Source: CAZPUS01 sp964589825
Lineage (GTDB): Bacteria; Fibrobacterota; Chitinivibrionia; Chitinivibrionales; WJKA01
Assembly (NCBI GenBank): GCA_964589825.1
Contig: CAZPUS010000007.1
Location: forward strand, 41,575 to 105,574
Direction of reading: 5' to 3'
Length of the DNA stretch: 64,000 nt
The notes beneath the pieces are model-generated. The model did no database searches, had not been told where the DNA came from, and was given only the letters and a program-made list of their open reading frames with translations. Shown piece by piece: positions 60,622 through 64,000 of this stretch (positions within the stretch are counted from its first letter, which is position 1; every line of letters starts with the position of its first letter). A program made the position numbers and the translations under genes.

Positions 60622-61875
60622 CTACCGCACCAGCAATATTCTCTCCCTCACCACCCGGTTTCCGGTACGTACCCGGACGATATAACTGCCGTTGGGGAGA
60701 CTACGGGTATTGATCGTATAGCTGCACCTGCCCGCATGTTGTGGTAACGACACGCGACGAATACATCGCCCCTGAGGTGTACAGAGCATTGCAGCAGTAG
60801 CATCGAATGTAGATGTGTGATACGTGACAACTATATTTGTTTTACCGGCGGTTATTGTAACCCCGTGTGGGTGCTCGCGTGCAGATTTGTGTTCGATGCT
60901 TTCAGAACCTGCGGGGAGCATTGCCACGCTGTCTTCCATGCCGAACCATTTATTCCCCGTACAGTCAATCGCAACCGTGTATATCCTACCCGATGCCTCG
61001 TATGCGGTCCACTCTGAGCCGTCAAAGGAACTCACCCCTTTACGGGTGACACACCATCCCCTCCCTTTGGTATCGATCGCAATATCCCGGACTTCATTGT
61101 GGTGGAGTTTGCTGTTTTCGGTCGTGTATCCGGTCCACTCATCACCGGACAAAACACTTATCCCCTGGGTTGTGCCGAACCATACCGAGCCGTTGCGAGC
61201 CGTAGCAATGGCAGTTACGGTATCAGTGGAAAGTCCGTCATCTTTCGTATATGTCATCCAGTCGGTGCCGTCAAATGAAATCGCTCCTTTCGTTGTGCCA
61301 AACCACATAGTACCATTGTGAGAGGCTGCTATTGAAAAAACCCGGTCTCTCGGCAATCCGCTGTTTGACGTATCATAGGCAGTATCCGCTGCTTCATCAA
61401 TAACGTAAATACCATTATAATGGCGTCCGATCCATTTTCGTCCATACGTATCGATTGCAATTGAAGTGATACCGGCGGGTGGGAATGTCTCATACACTAC
61501 CCATGTTGCCCCATCAAACGAAAACACTCGATCATCCGATAAAGATGAACCGGGCCATCCTGCTCCCACCCATATTGTTCCGTCACGCGCTATTGCAATA
61601 CATTTTACTGAGGTATAAGAAAATCTATTGTATGTAAAACCGTCTGCTGTATCATAGGACGTCCATTGCGATCCATCGTATTTGCTTATGCCGTCTCTTA
61701 ACGAACCGAACCACTTCGTATTATCCGGAGCAATTGCTATTGTCAGGATCTCACCGCTCGTGATAGAGTTTGAATCCGGATTATGTTTGTAAATAACAAA
61801 ATCATTACCAAAACACACGCCTGTTACCATAATACCACACATTAAAAAAAACGCATGCCGTGTGTGTGCTTTCAT
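60622..61875 (-). CDS. Exported two-component-regulator-type propeller protein with C-terminal sorting-like tail
   Basis: A 417-residue protein. After the signal peptide (about 1-23) come seven or more beta-propeller blades with the W-FG pattern (TKWFGSLRDGISKYDG, GTMWFGTTKGAISFDG, GSVWFGTTQGISVLSG), as in two-component regulator propellers but with no kinase part. Residues about 335-417 are a beta-sandwich tail ending SLPNGSYIVRVRTGNR-VVRERILLVR, like type IX-style or Fibrobacter C-terminal sorting domains. Likely cell-surface or secreted. GGAGGGG precedes the ATG. Confidence 0.85.
   Translation of the reverse strand: MKAHTRHAFFLMCGIMVTGVCFGNDFVIYKHNPDSNSITSGEILTIAIAPDNTKWFGSLRDGISKYDGSQWTSYDTADGFTYNRFSYTSVKCIAIARDGTIWVGAGWPGSSLSDDRVFSFDGATWVVYETFPPAGITSIAIDTYGRKWIGRHYNGIYVIDEAADTAYDTSNSGLPRDRVFSIAASHNGTMWFGTTKGAISFDGTDWMTYTKDDGLSTDTVTAIATARNGSVWFGTTQGISVLSGDEWTGYTTENSKLHHNEVRDIAIDTKGRGWCVTRKGVSSFDGSEWTAYEASGRIYTVAIDCTGNKWFGMEDSVAMLPAGSESIEHKSAREHPHGVTITAGKTNIVVTYHTSTFDATAAMLCTPQGRCIRRVSLPQHAGRCSYTINTRSLPNGSYIVRVRTGNRVVRERILLVR
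60623..60697 (-). repeat. Near-identical 3' tail shared with the second propeller gene
   Basis: These 75 nt, coding for the last 25 residues, match 62584-62658 with only about three differences, including 37 identical bases in a row. The bodies of the two genes are much less alike, so the tails have been exchanged or copied recently. Confidence 0.85.
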
Positions 61876-61993
61876 ATGTTCACCCCTCCCTTTTCAGGTT
61901 CAGTGAAATGCAACATTATGCTAAAGGTAAAAGCTCTCGCGCATGCTTATCCGTATGTACGAGAGCTTATACACAAGAATACGCAATACATTC

Positions 61994-62509
61994 TTATACC
62001 AGCTGTTCCCCCATTTTGCTTTCCCAATCATATCCATGAGGATAACCATTACCGGGCTTCCTGACGGAGGCATGAGATATTACATCATTGAAATTCCACT
62101 TCCATAAATCTATTGTTACATCCGGATCGTTTATATCCGTACGTACGTAATTCCACGCACCCGCATATCTTGGAGCAGAACCTTTCGCCCCGCCGTCTTC
62201 TCTGTTAAGATAGTAATTATCGAAAGATTTGAGATCTCCTTCGTCTACCTCCCAAGGTTCGCCTGACACCCAAGGGCCCCAATTGTGAGGTTCTACACAA
62301 TAATTGGTGATACCACCACTCCAAGCCCAACAGTTGTAATCTTTATAGGGAGGATACTCGTCTGCTGCATGAGAAGTATCAGATAACAACGCATCGTCTT
62401 CCTTAAGATAGGGTAAATCGTCAAAATCGTAGTCATATTCATGTTTTGCTGGAGTTACATCCATATACACATCAATATTGCCGTCCTGCGAAGGATCGTT
62501 TGCAATCAC
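61994..62509 (-). pseudogene. 5'-truncated gene of an NC-AW / SHAS / W-SK-G protease-like family
   Basis: The frame from GTG 62509 gives 171 residues with no signal peptide or ribosome site. Protein-like sequence continues upstream of that GTG (WGFV, then KHEYTTKPPY and CGNYDGWGWYS) until it runs into the 3' end of the second propeller gene at 62583, where the frame is lost. Motifs YNCWAWSGG (near 58), ISHASVRKP (near 147) and WESKMGE at the C-terminus resemble a family of predicted papain-like Cys-His proteins. So the 5' end was probably replaced by the propeller gene's tail. It could still be a functional gene with a short leader; I rate a remnant more likely. Confidence 0.55.
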
Positions 62510-62582
62510 AAACCCCCATACGTAAGGCGGCTTGGTAGTATATTCATGCTTGCACCTCGAATACCATCCCCACCCGTCATAA

Positions 62583-63827
62583 TTACCGCACCAGCAATAT
62601 TCTCTCCCTCACCACCCGGTCTCCGGTACGTACCTGTACGATATAACTGCCGTTGGGGAGGTCTGAAGTATTCATCATATGCGTGTGTCTGCTTCCATAC
62701 AATGAAAAATCGCTTTGGCGAATGCATTCTCCCTGCATGGTGTAAAGAAATACCGTACCATGCGACTGCCACTGTGCAGTATACCGTACTGCAATGCAAC
62801 AGTCATTGATAGATATTGATACGTCTTCTTCATTCTCCCGGTGAGAACGGTAAACTGGCCGCGCGGCATTGCCGGAATCCAGAGAAATTTTGTAGAGGCC
62901 TGACAATGGTGAAGTTCCTGCCCATACATTGCCCACGCAATCTACGGCCATGGATAAAATCAATCGACCTCCGAGCCAGGTAGTCCACTCGGTCCCGTCG
63001 AAACTAAAAATTCCTTCTTCAGTACCAACCCATTTTGTGCCGTTATTCGTAATCGCTATAGCGGATATCTGGTCATTCACCAGACCACTGTTTTCAGATG
63101 TGTAGGATTTCCACTTAGTGCCATCGAACGTACTCACACCGGAATCCGTCCCGATCCATGCACAGCCCTCGTTATCAAAAGCGAGTGCAAATACCTTATT
63201 ATTTATAAGACCATCAGAGGTGTCGTAGGTTGTCCAGGAAGTTCCGTTGAATACACTAATCCCCTCAGGAGTCCCGAACCATACAGAGCCCTCCCTATCA
63301 GAAACGATGACATATGCACCATTGCACGCGAGTCCGTCATTTTCGGTATATGTCCGCCAACTGGTACCGTCGAATGCACTTACCCCAAATCCTTCCATCG
63401 CGAACCATTTTGTATTATTCTTATCTACACCTAGAGACATAACGGTGTTATCTACAAGTCCATTCGATGTATCATATGTTATCCAGCTATGACCGTTATA
63501 TGCTAAAACCCCAATATACCTCGTAAATGACATCATACCGACTCTTGCACAAAACCATTTATTATCATCGTTATCTATAGCGATGTCCAAGACACTCATA
63601 TCCTGCTTATAGGTAGTCCACACCGAATCCGAAAGTACACTTATACCCGCGTCCCGACCAAGTCCACACCATAAGGTATTGTTTTTATCGACTGCAATGG
63701 CATAAACAGAACCAAGCCCGATACTGTTTTTAGTGGAATCGTAGCCATACGTAGTGATCTCTGCACAAAGGCAGCTATATACTATACACAAAATAATCAT
63801 ACTCGTCATCTGAGTGCGTGGTACCAT
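62583..63827 (-). CDS. Exported two-component-regulator-type propeller protein, paralogue
   Basis: A 414-residue protein of the same build as the gene at 60622: signal peptide (about 1-22), propeller blades (NTKWFAMEGFGVSAFDG, GSVWFGTPEGISVFNG, GCAWIGTDSGVSTFDG, GTKWVGTEEGIFSFDG) and a C-terminal tail ending LPNGSYIVQVRTGDR-VVRERILLVR. The propellers are only moderately similar, while the tails are almost identical in DNA. The ribosome site GAGGAGG is strong. Transcription continues toward the truncated gene. Confidence 0.85.
   Translation of the reverse strand: MVPRTQMTSMIILCIVYSCLCAEITTYGYDSTKNSIGLGSVYAIAVDKNNTLWCGLGRDAGISVLSDSVWTTYKQDMSVLDIAIDNDDNKWFCARVGMMSFTRYIGVLAYNGHSWITYDTSNGLVDNTVMSLGVDKNNTKWFAMEGFGVSAFDGTSWRTYTENDGLACNGAYVIVSDREGSVWFGTPEGISVFNGTSWTTYDTSDGLINNKVFALAFDNEGCAWIGTDSGVSTFDGTKWKSYTSENSGLVNDQISAIAITNNGTKWVGTEEGIFSFDGTEWTTWLGGRLILSMAVDCVGNVWAGTSPLSGLYKISLDSGNAARPVYRSHRENEEDVSISINDCCIAVRYTAQWQSHGTVFLYTMQGECIRQSDFSLYGSRHTHMMNTSDLPNGSYIVQVRTGDRVVRERILLVR
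62584..62658 (-). repeat. Near-identical 3' tail shared with the first propeller gene
   Basis: Partner of the repeat at 60623-60697. It marks the junction where the upstream-truncated gene at 61994 begins to be readable. Confidence 0.85.
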
Positions 63828-63877
63828 TTTTTCCTCCTCGATTCTATCATTAGTGGTATTGTTTCCATCCGCCTTCC

Positions 63878-63928
63878 AAAAAAGAGAATGGAAAAATGTG
63901 CAGTAGGCACATCATATTCCATTCTCTT
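63878..63928 (-). terminator. Strong long-stem terminator
   Basis: A 12-bp outer stem (AAGAGAATGGAA / TTCCATTCTCTT) and a 6-bp inner stem (ATGTGC / GCACAT) with a 5-nt loop. On the minus strand it is followed by a short T run. It ends the gene entering from the right and isolates the second propeller gene. Confidence 0.85.
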
Positions 63929-63944
63929 AATAAATAACCGGATG

Positions 63945-64000
63945 CTAATTTTGCAGTTGCATCTCGTCAAAAATCCTGTCAACGTACTTCAGCCAGGTAT
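63945..64000 (-). CDS. C-terminal end of an upstream gene (partial)
   Basis: On the minus strand one frame is open from the window edge to TAG at 63945 (TWLKYVDRIFDEMQLQN), 17 nt before the terminator; the other two frames stop early. It is too short to identify. Confidence 0.45.
   Translation of the reverse strand, partial: TWLKYVDRIFDEMQLQN

Noticed and set aside
1..64000. CRISPR array, prophage or complete insertion sequence
   Set aside because: No regularly spaced repeats, integrase, transposase or phage structural genes are visible on either strand.

Overview
The window reads as chromosomal DNA from a Gram-negative bacterium of medium GC. It has outer-membrane genes (a TamA/BamA-type barrel, a LolA-like carrier, a CsgG-like protein with a barrel-like C-terminus), many secreted TPR and propeller proteins, and a C-terminal tail like a secretion/sorting signal on the two propeller proteins. 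Together with the DUF2400 protein, pyruvate phosphate dikinase, a GH57-type protein and a YidD/LolA/TPR cluster this suggests the FCB group, possibly Fibrobacterota (Chitinispirillia-like). That placement is inference without a marker-gene search. There is one 100-N assembly gap at 28408-28507, so this is a scaffolded draft or metagenome assembly.

Layout. 1-4.7 kb: end of a flavodiiron protein, then an overlapping operon of a DUF2400 protein, PTS enzyme I and an ArsC-PAS-sigma54 activator fusion. 4.9-10 kb: ZIP metal transporter with an operator-like palindrome, a small membrane protein, a PHP hydrolase and pyruvate phosphate dikinase. 10.2-13.8 kb: a tightly coupled set of GH57-like protein (probably catalytically dead), membrane STAS protein, lytic transglycosylase and small membrane protein. 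13.8-21 kb (minus): GrpB-like protein, dynamin-like GTPase, aroB, aroA, aroE and a GGDEF protein. 21.5-27.6 kb (plus): aconitase-type hydratase pair (leuCD-like), two GT2 glycosyltransferases and a GH2 beta-glucuronidase. 27.6-32.4 kb (minus): a gapped FGE-domain lipoprotein with a 15-nt tandem repeat, FKBP isomerase, YibE/F membrane protein and alkaline phosphatase. 32.7-38.1 kb: tRNA-Leu, a radical SAM protein, then MBL-fold hydrolase, methyltransferase, IscU-like scaffold and RACo-type corrinoid activase.

38-45.8 kb (minus): FlgM-like protein, CsgG-like protein, a four-gene envelope operon (LolA-like, YidD, two TPR membrane proteins), a small secreted protein, a GNAT enzyme and tRNA-Arg. 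46-52.6 kb: GT4 glycosyltransferase whose only plausible start is non-canonical, a RarA fusion protein, two zinc alcohol dehydrogenases and a coiled-coil protein. 52.8-64 kb (minus): small protein, secreted repeat protein, TamA-like barrel, DksA-like protein, FtsK, a stand-alone ThiD2-type protein, two propeller proteins with nearly identical 3' ends, and between them a gene lacking its 5' end.

The most unusual signals are: (1) a dispersed intergenic element of about 155 bp, in two full and up to three partial copies, carrying a Cys-Cys-x-Pro-x-Cys-Cys reading frame; (2) the GH57-like/STAS/transglycosylase gene set; (3) the LolA-YidD-TPR-TPR operon with an exported YidD; (4) recombination-like reuse of the propeller C-terminal tail; (5) the tandem repeat at the assembly gap.
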